From Adiantum capillus-veneris (lineage: Eukaryota > Streptophyta > Polypodiopsida > Polypodiales > Pteridaceae): DNA of 64,000 nt. Below are positions 31,780 through 43,562 of this stretch, piece by piece. Numbering within the stretch: the stretch's first letter is position 1; every line of letters starts with the position of its first letter. The stretch is taken from NCBI GenBank assembly GCA_014529385.2, contig CM043960.1:29355396-29419395 (forward strand). Direction: 5' to 3'. The translations under genes and the position numbers were made by a program. The notes beneath the pieces were generated by a model that saw nothing but the letters and a program-made list of their open reading frames with translations, searched no databases and was not told where the DNA came from.

Positions 31780-32601
31780 CAGAAAAATGAAAATTATACC
31801 TAGTTAGCTTGGCATGAATAATACCTGTCAAAGAGAGAGAGAATTAAAGAAATTGACAACAGTTGAGGACCGGATTTACTTGGAGCCGATCCCCCCTCCA
31901 AAAGGTTTTTGTATTATAGATTCTCCCATGAAGAGAGACTTGGTACAATACACACTTTGTGTTCCTTTGAGACCTTGTTGATGCAATGAAGATGGTAATC
32001 TTCATGCACCAAAATTATGCATGTAACTAATTTGCAAAAGCATTAACTTGTCCCTGGCCTCAATCCCAAGACCTCAAACAGCTTCAAAGGTGGAGAGAGC
32101 TAGTAAAGAGTGACGGAAGGGAAGAGAAAGAAGAAGTATCATACGAGAAAGAATTACTTTCCTCGCCATAGATTACTCTTGGAGCTTAGCTTAGCATAGT
32201 AATATAGATAGTAGAGAAGATGAGCATGCCATTGAAGCTTTGCTCTTGGTTGGATTTGCATTCCATAGCCAAGAGGTGTTGGTGTAGGCTCTCTACTTCT
32301 CAAGCTTGGAGAAGGAGATGGAGATGGAGTTCTTGCTCAACACAATGATAGAATGTGTGAGAGTGTGTGAGTGTGAGAGAGAATGCAAAAATCAAGCCCC
32401 CTACAAGCCTTGGTCGACCCCTCTTTCTAGCTCATGCTTGCACCTCATTGGCCCTTGCCAAGCTTAAACAATAAATGGTCTTGGACATAACTAGCAATAG
32501 AGGTAGCATTTGGAAAAGTGTCCTCCTTTCCCCTTTGAGAGAGAGGGCTTGAATAATGCTTGGTAATTATTTAATTAATTTAAATTCTCATTGGACCTCT
32601 C
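31780..32601. mobile_element. 822-bp insertion of unknown type
   Basis: Absent at the matching place in copy B (about 39530). Flanked by TAAAGG at 31774-31779 and 32602-32607. No TG...CA ends, no clear inverted repeats, no long ORF, no poly(A) at either end. Contains a CTTGGAG-rich stretch around 32190-32320. A target duplication plus an empty relative supports transposition; class unknown. Confidence 0.55.
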
Positions 32602-32699
32602 TAAAGGTAGGCGTTAGGTACATTATGAGGGCAACCTTGCTAGGGGCTTGACATGTGTCATATATGCCTCCTATGGAAGGGGTGATTGTTGAGAGGGCT

Positions 32700-32870
32700 T
32701 GCCCCCTCGTTTGTAGGCACTTCAAGCACCTCAGTCATCAAGCACCTTAAGCACCTTAGTCATGAAGCACGACGAGCACCTTAAGCACCTTAGTCAGCTC
32801 AAGCACCTCAAGCACCGTAGTCATCTCAAGCATGACAAGCACCTCAAGCACAGACTTAGCTTGTCTAAGG
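32700..32870. repeat. CAAGCACCTTAAGCACC minisatellite
   Basis: Irregular repeats of caagcacct(c/t)aagcaccttagtcat; a shorter version is at 39675-39760 in copy B. Confidence 0.85.
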
Positions 32871-33445
32871 TCTAAAGTACCTAAAGGTTCTAGGTCTAAG
32901 GACTTTTATCACTAATCTTTGGAGGTCTTTAATGAAGCTAACCCTAAGGTCTTTTAAGCTCCATTATCTGCTCATTGCTCTTTGGTAGACCATCTCCCTT
33001 TTGAACCCTTCATGAGAGGTAGCTTTCTCTCCCTTTTGGTCCCATGCTAAGATAGATCCAAAAGCACATATCTATATTCTAACTCTTGTTCCCATTCATT
33101 TTTCCACGTTAAATGATGAATGAGAAAATCATTTGGGATAGTTAGATCTTAGATTTTATGACATCAAGCAATCAAAATTGTAAACTTGTATCGTTCACCA
33201 ACCAACAAAGGCAATATTCTTCACAAGTCTAAGCAGTATCTTGCAACGCACAATTGAATCAATGAAAACTTTAGTACTGGGTGATTTCAACATTGATTTC
33301 CTTCAACAATCAAAATATCGAGATACTCTTGTCAACATAGTACAATCATGCATGTAGAACACTTGAAAGTAGGTTACATTCGTTTTGTGTAACTTCAAAT
33401 ATAAATTCCTCATGCTTCTATTTTAGCATTTCGATTTCACCATTG

Positions 33446-33446
<1 letters not shown>

Positions 33447-33491
<45 letters not shown>

Positions 33492-33508
33492 CCCCCCCCC
33501 CCCCCCCC
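33447..33508. repeat. (CT)n followed by a C tract
   Basis: About 42 bp of CT and then about 20 C. The matching site in copy B (about 40040) is short and interrupted. Confidence 0.95.
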
Positions 33509-33564
33509 GCCCCCACCCGTGTATGTATGTGTCTACACTCCAATGCCTCTGTTTATATGAGTAA

Positions 33565-33677
33565 GGGTGAGTTCAGACTAGGCGGCGGAAGAAAAATGCA
33601 AAGGGGCGTCGATCCTCCATGGCAAAATTTGATTGGCTGGAGTTGAGGCACTCTTCCACCGGGCCCTCCATTTTTCT

Positions 33678-33712
<35 letters not shown>

Positions 33713-33838
33713 GGAAGAGTTGATGGCCTCTCTTAGCCCCCTTCACTTTTTCACTTTCCCTCCTCCACATTGTTCACACTAGGCGGCGGCACATTTAGGA
33801 AGGCTTGTTTCTTCCGCCGGTTCAGTCTGAACCAAGCC
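33565..33838. mobile_element. Tourist-like MITE (PIF/Harbinger type)
   Basis: 274 bp between TAA duplications (33562-33564 and 33839-33841). Imperfect terminal inverted repeats of about 30 bp: GGGTGAGTTCAGACTAGGCG on the left and GGCTTGGTTCAGACTGAACC on the right (reverse complement), both followed by GGCGGAAGAAA-like sequence. The matching place in copy B (about 40140) reads taagtgtaagc, a related empty site. It contains a tract of 32 C at 33679-33710. TAA targets and GG(G/C)-starting repeats are typical of this class. Confidence 0.8.
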
Positions 33839-33857
33839 TAAGGGTAAGCAACTCTCC

Positions 33858-33891
<34 letters not shown>

Positions 33892-33917
33892 TCCTTAAGC
33901 GTTAGTGTTATCTATCT

Positions 33918-34776
33918 CATGCGTGTCTATATTTCTCTAATTTCAGTGTATCTTGAAAGTGTCTTCCGCAGAGAGCAATTTCGGATCTAAAGTCAAGGAA
34001 AGCATATGTCGGGCTCAAGGTCAATGGAGGTAACACATAACTCTTTCATTTGCAACTGTATATTTTAGAAAACAACATTGTGTATATCAAATCCATAAAA
34101 TGAACTTACATTTTCAAAAAACAATACTCCAATCCATACAAAATTTGAATATGCTTATTGCTACACAGTAGTATTGGTAAAGTCCAAACAACAAAAATAG
34201 AAGACAATTCTACACAAAAATTGTCATTGAGGACCTTCTATATATGGACAGAGACGAGCTTTTGAAATTTGACGCATGACAAAAAGAAGAGAACATGAGT
34301 GTATTCCTTCAGAGGATATCCAAAAAGGCTTTAAATGAAGCTTTTAGTACGTTGGCCAAAATTTCAAGGACGCAATGACCTGATTAAAGTGAACAAGGGT
34401 TCTTTTTATAATGAATGTAAGATGATACTAGGTCAAATCCGACACAGTGCAAAGGCTATATACTTTGACGAATTTTTGCCTAGTTTTTTTCCGAAAAGAA
34501 TAACCTTATTAGAGTCGTTATATTCTAGTTACAAACGAAAAACATCAACAAAAGTAAAGCACAACGCAACATCTGAACCAAGAGATGCTCCAATGATCAA
34601 CATTTTGAACCCTCCATAGATAAATTTTCTTTTGGCAACATGTATTGGTTTAGGAGAACATACCAGTGTTTACATTATACAATACAATTTTGCATCCTCC
34701 ACAAAATAACACAATCACATTGTACAATAAAAACTACAAATTATCAACCAAATTTATACACAAACATACAAACCAC
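33918..34776 (+). repeat. Block P, copy 2 of 3
   Basis: Same block as 30770-31640, here without the LINE RT upstream. Similarity breaks off at 34776, where the minus-strand RT fragment begins. Confidence 0.75.
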
Positions 34777-36290
34777 GAAGAATTTGATTTTTGGGAAGCA
34801 CAATGAATGAGGTAATTAATGAGAGGGGGAGGGGATAGACCCATATCTCCATTGTGGGGGATATTCTCATAACATTTCTTAATGTCTGTTGAGTAGAAAA
34901 TGCTAGCACCCTTTGGTAGGTTTATTACAAAATCATAGATGGGTTCAATAATCCACCAGGATTGTATCCTTAAGTTATGGCATAGAAGAGCTTTTTGGTT
35001 AAGTGCCCTAGCTCTTTGTTTTAGCATAGGTAGGCAAGTCTTCAAGAGGCATGCCATAAGCAATGAGGCTTCTGAGTAAATACTAGAAGCTCCACAAGTT
35101 AGCCATCTAAAACTATTCTTGTGTACTTGTGTACTTTACGATGCCATTAGAAAGGGTAAAGGAGCTGAGGATGGTAAGTTCATTTTAAGCATATCTATGA
35201 TAGCATAAGAAGGGTCTTGTAAGCAAGAAGAGAAATCACTATTGGTGAGTCTGTATTGAATTTGCTCTTGTATTAGTGCTTTACAAATAAAAAGTGGGTT
35301 GTTTGGGGCTTTCTCAACAGATGTAATAAGTTATTGATGTTTAAGAGAGGAGAATATGACATTCAATTCTACAGCAGCATCATAACCAAACTTCTGGGGT
35401 AACCATTGCAAACAATAATCATAAAAAGATTGCTTAACCAAGTTGAAATCTAGTATTGGAGGTAAGACCATTATCTTGTCAGCAAGAAGCTTTAACAAGA
35501 CCATATACAGTTCATTAAAAGCCTCATGTAGATCAGGGGGGCAAGACAGTATGTGGTTTAACCCCATCGTGAGTATCCTTTTAACCTTTTGAGGAACAAG
35601 TAAATGCTCCACACTAGTTAAAACACGACCAAGGTTAGGAACAAAACCAAGGTCAGAAGGGGTGCAATTGCAAGAGAAAGGTTCAACTTTGGAAGTAAAC
35701 ACGCACTTCTGTGTAAAAAGTAAAAGCTTTAGGGAAAAGCTCTAGGTGAACATACATTTTTCCCATGAAGGGGATAACTCAAAGTTTAATCCAAAAAAGA
35801 ACAACCCAAAAAAAGATCTTAGACTAGGTAAGTCCATCAAAGAGTTGCAGTACAAAACATTAACAAAAAGGTGATCCTTTTTCTTTTGCAAGGGGGCTAG
35901 AGATAAACGTCCAGTAGCATCCTTTGAAACCTACATAAGTGATCAAACATTAGCCATAGAGAAGTGATTTAGCACTCAGGAGGCAGCTTCTGTTAAGAGC
36001 CTGTCGTACTCATCCATTAGAGTTGGCAGATGGTTGTCCAAGGTTTACAGGGAAGTTGGAGATGTTAGAGGTTGTAGGTGTTGTGCAGCTACCAGCGGAG
36101 TCTACTGGTGATGTGGCATTCCAGTTTTGAATAGGGGGAGGAGCAGAATATGCACCCCTATTAGAGTTAATAAACCTACCCCAACCACGATTATGTCTTT
36201 GAAAATCCCCTCTGGCTTGTTTTGGGGTCCTGCCATCATGTACCAAATCCTTGCTAGGGGAGATAGCTTTTCTGATGAAGACATCTACAT
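34777..36290 (-). pseudogene. Reverse-transcriptase fragment, possibly Penelope-like (Athena/Coprina type)
   Basis: Minus-strand pieces in order: 36284-36010 (Asn/Gly/Pro-rich), a segment near 35880-35720 (LPSLRSFFGL), 35702-35331 (LGFVPNLGRVLTS, LTMGLNHILSC, FYDYCLQWLPQKFGYDAA), 35310-35150, and 35063-34777 (WWIIEPIYDFVINLP, then STDIKKCYENIPHN). An Asp in DI.(K/R)CYE.IP is the first catalytic carboxylate pattern I associate with endonuclease-lacking Penelope-like elements and TERT-like RTs, not with LTR or LINE RTs. The (Y/F).DD part is missing because the fragment is cut at 34776. Stops and frame changes, possibly an intron. The family call is tentative. Confidence 0.4.
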
Positions 36291-36547
36291 CTGAATATTA
36301 AATATTACTGCTAGAAGCATGGAGCTGTCCAAATAAAGCCACCTGCTTTACTGCATCCTTCAGCTTCTCTCGGTAGAAAACATGAATTAACAAGGCCTCC
36401 CAAGCCTCAATTGCTATCCATCTTAAGAAGGTTAACATGGACTTCTTATGGGAAGAGGCAGGGGAGAAGATTGAAAGGTTATTGCATGATCATCCATAGG
36501 GCATGGTCAAACCATAGGATGTTGGCATCTTTGCCAAAATCCCCTTT

Positions 36548-37975
36548 GCGGGTTCTCAAATCTATGAGAAGGTGGTGTGTCGATTGCGCATGGGAAAAGG
36601 AATTCAAAAAAAAAGAACTGCAAGCACTATTGGGGTTAAACAAGGATGTATGTTGTCACCAAATCTCTTTGGTCTATGCATTAATCAATTGGAACAAATG
36701 GTACTTGACTTTATGCAAGAAGAAGGCATTGAAGAGGTCACTATTTGCAATGCGGTAATCATGCTTTTGTTGTATGCAGATGATATAGTGCTTCTAGCAT
36801 ACACTTTAGAAGATGCACAAAAGCTTTATGGTTGTCCTTGAGAACTTTTGCTTGCATAGAGGGCTGATTGTGAATGAATCCAAGACAAAGGTTATGCTCA
36901 TGAAAACCAACCATAAGGTGAAGCCATGCATTGTGTACAACAATGAGACACTTGAAGTTGTTAAGAGCTTAAAGTACCTTGGGCTTGAGGTTCCGACCAA
37001 TCACAAGTGGCATGAATGTGCTATGCATTGTTTGGAAGTGGGAAAGAAAGCATACTATGCAATCGAGAACATGTGTAATGCGGGAAATATCAAGTGTTGG
37101 GTTCTCAAGAAGTACCTTTTTGACACATTGGTGACACCAGTTCTTCTTTATGGAGTTGAAGTGTGGGGTGGGAGCATCTCAAAGTCTACTTGGAAAGATT
37201 TTGAGAATGTCCAAAAGCGTTTTCTTACAAGCTTTCTCCAAGTTAAGACACAAACACCGTATATGCTCCTACTTCTTGAGGTAGGTTCTCTTCCAATTGA
37301 AGTTATGGGCATGGAAAGGGTTGTGGACTACATGATAAAGATGAGTCAAAACCCCTCGCATCGATATCCTACAATTGCATAGGAAGCAAGCAAAAAAGTT
37401 CAAAAGACGCATAAAAGCAAGATCTTGAGCAAGGGATGGATGCAAGACATAAAGAAGAAGTTTGGGAGATGGGATGCATTACACTTGCTACACGATGCCT
37501 CAATTAACTCGCAAGTGAATGAAGCTTTTCTACAACGCCAATGTATTACGGCTTGGGAGGAATCGGGTGGGTCACGCTTCATACATTACACCACCCATAT
37601 TGCCCCCAACTACAAAACCATTTTCTTCACTAAAAGAGGAAACCGTATTCACATTTACATGCTTCGGCCTATCCCCTTGTCAACGATGTGCATTATCGCA
37701 GCCATTCGGCTTAGCTCCCACGCCCTTTGATGTGAGACATGGCATTGGGGCAATGGAGAAGAGTCAAATTGATTGTGCACATTATGCTCACTGCAAGCTC
37801 AAGAGTCTGAGCACCACACACTACTAGAGTGCTCAGCTTTTGCTCACATCCGAAATTGCTTCCCTCACATTTTTTGCCATGACTTAGACCTACACACTTT
37901 CCTCTCCCAACCACAATGTGGGCTCTACATTGCGACTCTCATCACCACAATTTTGGAGCATTGAGAGTCACTCAT
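36548..37975 (+). pseudogene. LINE-type reverse transcriptase remnant, copy 2
   Basis: 5'-truncated against copy 1. In order: GVKQGCMLSPNLFGLCINQL, catalytic YADDIVLLAYT (about 36770), RGLIVNESKTKVM, SLKYLGLEVPTNHKW, the thumb (CWVLKKYLFDTLVTPVLLYG, VWGGSISKSTW) and SLPIEVMGMERVV. An in-frame TAG at 37381 and frame changes follow. The C-terminal knuckle CTLCSLQ...HHTLLECSAF is at 37775-37845, the pattern found at the end of many LINE ORF2 proteins. No endonuclease domain is present. Confidence 0.85.
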
Positions 37976-40151
37976 CAGCCACACACATACCACATCACAT
38001 GTAACTTTGGTCCCATAGGTCATATTTGACCTTCGAGGACGATACTAAAATGTGTGTGTGTGTGTGCGCACAATAAAGATTTGTTTATGTCTGAAATATA
38101 TATTGTACAGGCACAGAAAATACAAAATGTAGTTGAAAGCAAAGTTTTCAAAGGCATTCATTTCAATCTCTGTCTTCCTCTCTCTCTTTGTGTGTGGGCA
38201 CGTGCACATGCATCAAAGAATTGATGCATAAAATGTAACTGTATAAGCACAAAAAATACAAAATGTAATTGAAAACTGAGTTTTGAAAGGTATCCATTCC
38301 AATCTGTCTCCGTATTTCTCTCTCTTTCCTTCTCTACACGCACATATATAAAAGGGTGAAGAGAATGATCTACTTTTAAATTATTTGAAAACACTAAATA
38401 TAATTTATCAATCTCTCCTCTCTCTCTCTCTCTGTGAATATATGTACGTGTACATATTCTGTACATGCTCAATAGGAAAATTGATGCAATTTCATTCTTT
38501 CCCTCCATCTCTCTGTGTATATGTAGATATTGTGTACGTACTCAATAGCAGAAATTGTGCAATCTCATTCTCTCCTTTGAATCTGTATACACAACTCTCT
38601 CTGTCTCTCTCTCATGAATGTCTATATTTCTCTAATTTCAGTGTATCGAAAGTGTTTTCCACAAAGAGCAATGTCGGATCTAAAGTCAAGGAAAGCAGAT
38701 GTCGGGCTCAAGGTCAATGGAGGTAACACATTACTCTTTCATTTGCAATTTTATATTTTAGAAAACAACATTGTGTATATCAAATCCATATAATGAACTT
38801 AAATTTTCAAAAAACAATACTCCAATCCATACAGAATTTGCATATGCTTATTGCTACACAGTAGCATCGGTAAAGTCCAAACAACAAAAATAGAATATAA
38901 TTCTACACAAAAATTGTCATTGAGGACCTTCTATATATGGACAGAGACGAGCTTTTGAAATTTGAGGCATGACAAAAAGAAGAGACCATGAGTGTATTCC
39001 TTTGGAGGATATCCAAAAAGGTTTTGATGAAGCTTTTAGTACGTTGGCCAAAATTCCAAGGACGCAATGACTTGATTAAAGTGACGAACTTTTGCCTAGT
39101 TTTTTTCGGAAAGAATAACCTTATTAGAATCGTTATATTCTAGTTACAAACGAAAAACATCAACAAAAGTAAAGCACAACGCAACATCTGAACCAAGAGA
39201 TGTTCCAATGATCAAAATTTTGAACCCTTCATATATAAATTTCCTTTTGACAACATGTATTGGTTTAGGAGAACATACCAATGTTTACATTATACAATAC
39301 AATTTTGCATCCTCCACAAAATAACACAATCACATTGTACAATAAAAACTACAAACTATCACCAAATTAAAACACAAACATACAAACCACGAAATTATTG
39401 AAAATTTACTTGTAAAAGATACAAATCAAGTGTAATGGAATATGGCTATAGCATTGATTGTAGCAGAATTAAAGTAACAATAGTGAGTATTTCCATAAGA
39501 GAATTCTTAAAGTGAGTACTTGATTAAAGGTAGGCATTAGGTACATTATAAGGGCAAACTTGCTAGGGGCTTGACATGTGTCCTATATGCCTCCTGTGGA
39601 AGGGGTGACTGTTGAGAGCGTGCATGTGTGTTCTCTCTCCTCCCCTACTTCTTGGGCTCGCCCCCTCCTTGTAGGCACTTCAAGCACCTCAAGCACCTTA
39701 CTCATCAAGCACCTTAAGCACCTTACTCATCAAGCACCTTAAGCACCTTAAGCATGCATTTGGTGCTGAGTTCTTCCCTTGTACATGATGAACTCCAAGG
39801 GCTTTGAAATTTGGAAAACTTAAAGTTGATGGGCCAAATACCTCATACACATAGTTACAAATATGGTATGAAGTGGACATTGAGGTTACATTGTTGTTCC
39901 TACTGTACGTCAAACTAAGCTTTAGCAAGATGTACAATCATGCATGTATAACACTTGAAAGTAGGTTACATTCGTTTTGTGTAACTTCATTTATAAATTC
40001 CTCACGCTTCTATTTTAGCATTTCGATTTCACCATTGCCTCTCTCCCTCTCTCTCTTCTCCCCCCGCACCCGCCCACCCGGTGTATGTATGTGTCTACAC
40101 TCCAATGCAACAAATGAGCCCCTTTCCCCTGTTTATATGAGTAAGTGTAAG

Positions 40152-40155
<4 letters not shown>
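36548..40155 (+). repeat. Duplicated segment, copy B
   Basis: Collinear with 28579-33560 but lacking the 822-bp insertion and the long microsatellite expansions. Block P'' is at 38615-39395, Q at 39395-39530, R at 39530-39760 and S at 39935-40155. After about 40190 it diverges from copy A. Confidence 0.8.
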
Positions 40156-40182
<27 letters not shown>

Positions 40183-40490
40183 ACCTTAGGCGTTGGCAGG
40201 TTAGTGACGGCCTTGTTTTGCAGTGAATGTTATTGCATGTTCATAAGAAAATCTGTGGGTTCCTCTCTTGAAGGTTTCTTTCGAGGAAGGCTAGGGTTCT
40301 GCACAGCATGGACTCTTTAAGGGAGCGCAAACTCGTGGTATGTATCTCATTTTGTTTTCACTGCTTATTGGTTCGTTCGTGGAGGGCCTCGAATATCTGT
40401 TGCTTCCATGCTACGTATTTCCAAATATATTGGAAGGAAAGAAGCCCCGTTCAGTCAGAGGTGGTTGAGGTAGGAGAGAAAAACAGGCAG

Positions 40491-40510
40491 AGAGATGGTT
40501 GACCTAGCGC

Positions 40511-40578
<68 letters not shown>

Positions 40579-40721
40579 TATACTATTCAAAATGGCAGTT
40601 ACACTTTTCGACATTATCTCAAGGGAGTCAAAGGTGCTGGCTTGAGGTTTTGCTGTATACTTGGAAGCTCCCACAACCCATGATGGGTGTGGGTTAGGAG
40701 GGTTCAATACACACTCTAGAG

Positions 40722-40778
<57 letters not shown>

Positions 40779-40886
40779 TACGGGTCGAAGTTATGCGTCA
40801 CACATTGCACTTCGGAACGACTAATGGGAACTAAGAACTTGCAGCGATGCATCACATTGCACTTCGAGAGTTCTTAATGTATGCTG

Positions 40887-40956
<70 letters not shown>

Positions 40957-41058
40957 TACGGGTTGAATTTTTGCGTCACACATTGCACTTCGGAACGACT
41001 AATGGGAACTAAGCACTTGCAGCGATGCATCACATTGCACTTCGAGAGTTCTTAATGT

Positions 41059-41128
<70 letters not shown>

Positions 41129-41130
41129 TA
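40491..41130. repeat. Alternating GA microsatellite and 115-bp unique unit
   Basis: GA tracts at 40514-40574, 40727-40773, 40891-40951 and 41065-41126. Between the last three lie two near-identical units (40774-40889 and 40952-41064; period 178 bp) that start ggatttacggg and contain 'cacattgcacttcg' twice each. The first spacer (40575-40726) shares only the opening ggattta. Confidence 0.92.
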
Positions 41131-42115
41131 CCTCTACACGCCACTTGTATGAGTGCAAAACCCTATTGTCGCACACCCAAATGCGGTAAGTGCCTATCTC
41201 CTTGATGTATTGCTGTTACAGAATTCTGTTGTTGCGTGCCTTGCTTCCCTATTGCGTGACAGCTTCCATTGCCCCTTGGGCTCACATAGGCCGCCGATAC
41301 GCATGTTGTGCACCTTTCGGTAGCCTGATTCCAATTGCGTTGTGCGGAAGGTTGGCACATTTGATGTGTCTCATTGCAATGGTGGCGGGTGTTGCTTGTC
41401 TTTTTGTCACTGCCCTTGATAGAGGTTGCACAGCTACCTGGTCCGTCCCTAGTGTGAGCAATACCAGCCGTCTTGCCATTGGTTTCTTGCCTTAGTGACA
41501 CCACTCGACGGTTTGTGCTGTTCTCGGTCTAGATAGCAACCCTCCTAGGTTTTGGGGTGGATGCATCAACCCCATCCTTTGCACTACCTCATGTTTGGTC
41601 TGCTTTTCAACATACAACTCAAGGAAAATTCAAAAGAGATAGATAGACCATGAGGATCAACAGTTAGCTGCATGATTAGTTTGACATAGTTGATGGCAAT
41701 TCTTATTGTGCTTTCCTAGTTGTGTGTTTGTATATCTAATGGCGTCATGTGGATTTGTATATGTTTAGTTGGGTGTCTACCTGGTTTGCTTGTGTGTAGG
41801 AGGAATCATGATGATGTGAGTATTGGGTATTTGTGGAGGTTTGATGGGTGAGGTGGGTGTGAGACTAGAGTGCTTGCTTTATCCCTCGGCTGTTTCTTTT
41901 TGCTATGTGTGTTTTGGTTGCTTTCTTGCTTGTTGCTTGTTGCTTGTTGCTTGTTTGTTTGCTTTTTCTTTTGTTGGTCGTTGTGTTTCTCATCTCTCTA
42001 CCAAGTTTTCTTATATCTTGTTCTCTATTAGAGTTTGTTGGGGTTCCTTTTTTTGCTTTCCTGGTTGTTTCTTGGTGGTTGTTTCTCGCATCTCTATGCT
42101 AAGTTCTCTCGCAGT
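41131..42115. other. No recognised gene
   Basis: The minus frame 41163-41504 is open (113 codons, Thr/Cys/His-rich, no known motif). A ttgcttgttgc short repeat lies at 41925-41960. Positions 40200-40490 include an ATG-led stretch (40310-40339) ending at a GTATGT donor-like site, too short to call an exon. Confidence 0.4.
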
Positions 42116-42289
42116 TCATTCTCCATCAAAGCTTGTTGTGGTTTCTTCTGGTGCTTGCCTGGATGAAATGTGCTCAATTTTGCAGTCTTTAATAGCTACC
42201 TTGATGGTATTCCAATGGAGATAGGCCATTGGGTTCTTGGGGTCTCTTGGTAGCTTCTTCATCCTCAGCTCGTCTTCAATGGCCCCCAT
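42116..42289 (-). CDS. Small ORF of 57 codons, unknown
   Basis: ATG at 42287-42289, TGA at 42116-42118. Product hydrophilic and mixed-charge, with a well-balanced composition (LRMKKLPRDPKNPMAYLHW) that looks coding, not random. Element D begins 20 bp upstream, at 42309, so a longer original ORF may have been cut. No family recognised; it could be a Gag or transposase start, or a host exon. Confidence 0.3.
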   Translation of the reverse strand: MGAIEDELRMKKLPRDPKNPMAYLHWNTIKVAIKDCKIEHISSRQAPEETTTSFDGE

Positions 42290-42308
42290 TCTTCTTGTTT
42301 AGCCATTG

Positions 42309-42739
42309 TGTAATAGGCTTGGACACCTAGCGAGAAATCAACAGCAACACGCGAATATGAACTTGAATAAAGAGAGAGAGACAGAGAAGAGTTGACATGA
42401 AGCAGTGGAGTTCCGCTTTGTGATGCACTGGCCCCAAGGACTAGCGTCCCTTTCGGTATTTCTTTCTTATTGATGATAATAAAGGTACAATGATCAGGGG
42501 GTGTGCTCTACAATTTGCTCTCAAGTTGATCTGTAGAGCTCACCCTCATCGCTTGCCTCTGGGACGCCTAGATTTAGGGGCCCCAAGTAACCTTTCCAAG
42601 GCAAAAAACTCTGCCAAAAGCCTTGCACTAAAGTTGCCGTAGAGACTGCCATGTGGGAGCCTGTTAATTGCGGTGTGTTTACTTTGAGGTGCCACGTGTC
42701 AAGTTTGTCAATTTTTGGCTTGGTTTATTTTGGTCCGGT
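42309..42739 (-). repeat. 3' LTR of D, first part
   Basis: Similar throughout to 59496-59950: tggacacct, the motif at 42444-42465, 'aaaagccttgcactaaag' and 'ctgccatgtgggagcc'. Stops at ggtccggt where element C begins; the rest is at 57323-57372. Confidence 0.8.
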
Positions 42740-43383
42740 TGTATGGGACGGACACCACGTGCCAACGGAAAAAGAATAGACTGAACAACTTTAATCACTT
42801 CAAATAACAGTGAACTGAAAGAGATGCACGACATGAGACGGGGAGTGGCGGTGCTCCACCCCAAGAGAGCACTAGTCCCAAACCTTGGCGCCATATTACT
42901 TGAACTTAGGACAAGCTGGTACTCCGCGCTCTGTACCTTCACTCGAAAGCGTGCCAAAGAATGAGCCCATGGCACATATTTAAAGGCCCTTGGCCTCAAA
43001 AGTAGTTAAAGCAGTCGGCGCGTTTTGCGAAAATCCGTATAGTTGCTACGTGGCATTGTCAACGCTTTTTGCAGAAGTGTTCGTACAGTCTGCCACTTCA
43101 GCATGTCAAAGCGTTTTGCAAACTGTCTCTACAGCTCTGCCACGTCATTAGCTGCTACGCTTTGTTAAATCTCTCTAGGTCACTTGGTCCCCGTCAGATG
43201 GGGTCTCGCAAGTCGGTGGGAACTCGTCTTTAAAAATAAGCCACTCGGCAAAACTTTGTAAGTTGGTGAAACTTCTTGTGCTGCTTCTACTTCTTGTGAT
43301 ACTTCTAGTGTTTAGACCCCTGGGCTGTGATCTGCAAGTTGGCTCCGTTCTTTAGTGGCTTGAAACATCAACAGTTTCTGACA
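42740..43383 (-). repeat. 3' LTR of element C
   Basis: 644 bp. Plus-strand ends TGTATGGG...TTTCTGACA, followed by a C-run that is the polypurine tract in minus sense. Matches 56656-57322, though the conserved motif is partly deleted here (near 42886). Confidence 0.75.
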
Positions 43384-43562
43384 CCCCCCCTTGAAAGAAA
43401 GTAATCGTCTGCTTGAAAGAAAGTAATCGTTTGCGATTACAACATATCTGCAAAACAACTGAAATTAGCTCAAAATTTTCCGAGGGTCGTTCCAAGGGAC
43501 TTTTCGAGGGGCGATCAATTTTCTCATTCCAGATTGGAGCTCTTGATATCCTGGGTCGTTGG

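Noticed and set aside
40310..40339. First exon of a host gene (ATG followed by a GTATGT donor-like site)
   Set aside because: Only ten codons, next to microsatellites, with no second exon or homologue visible.
41163..41504. 113-codon minus ORF as a gene
   Set aside because: No domain, overlapping open frame on the plus strand, composition not convincingly coding.
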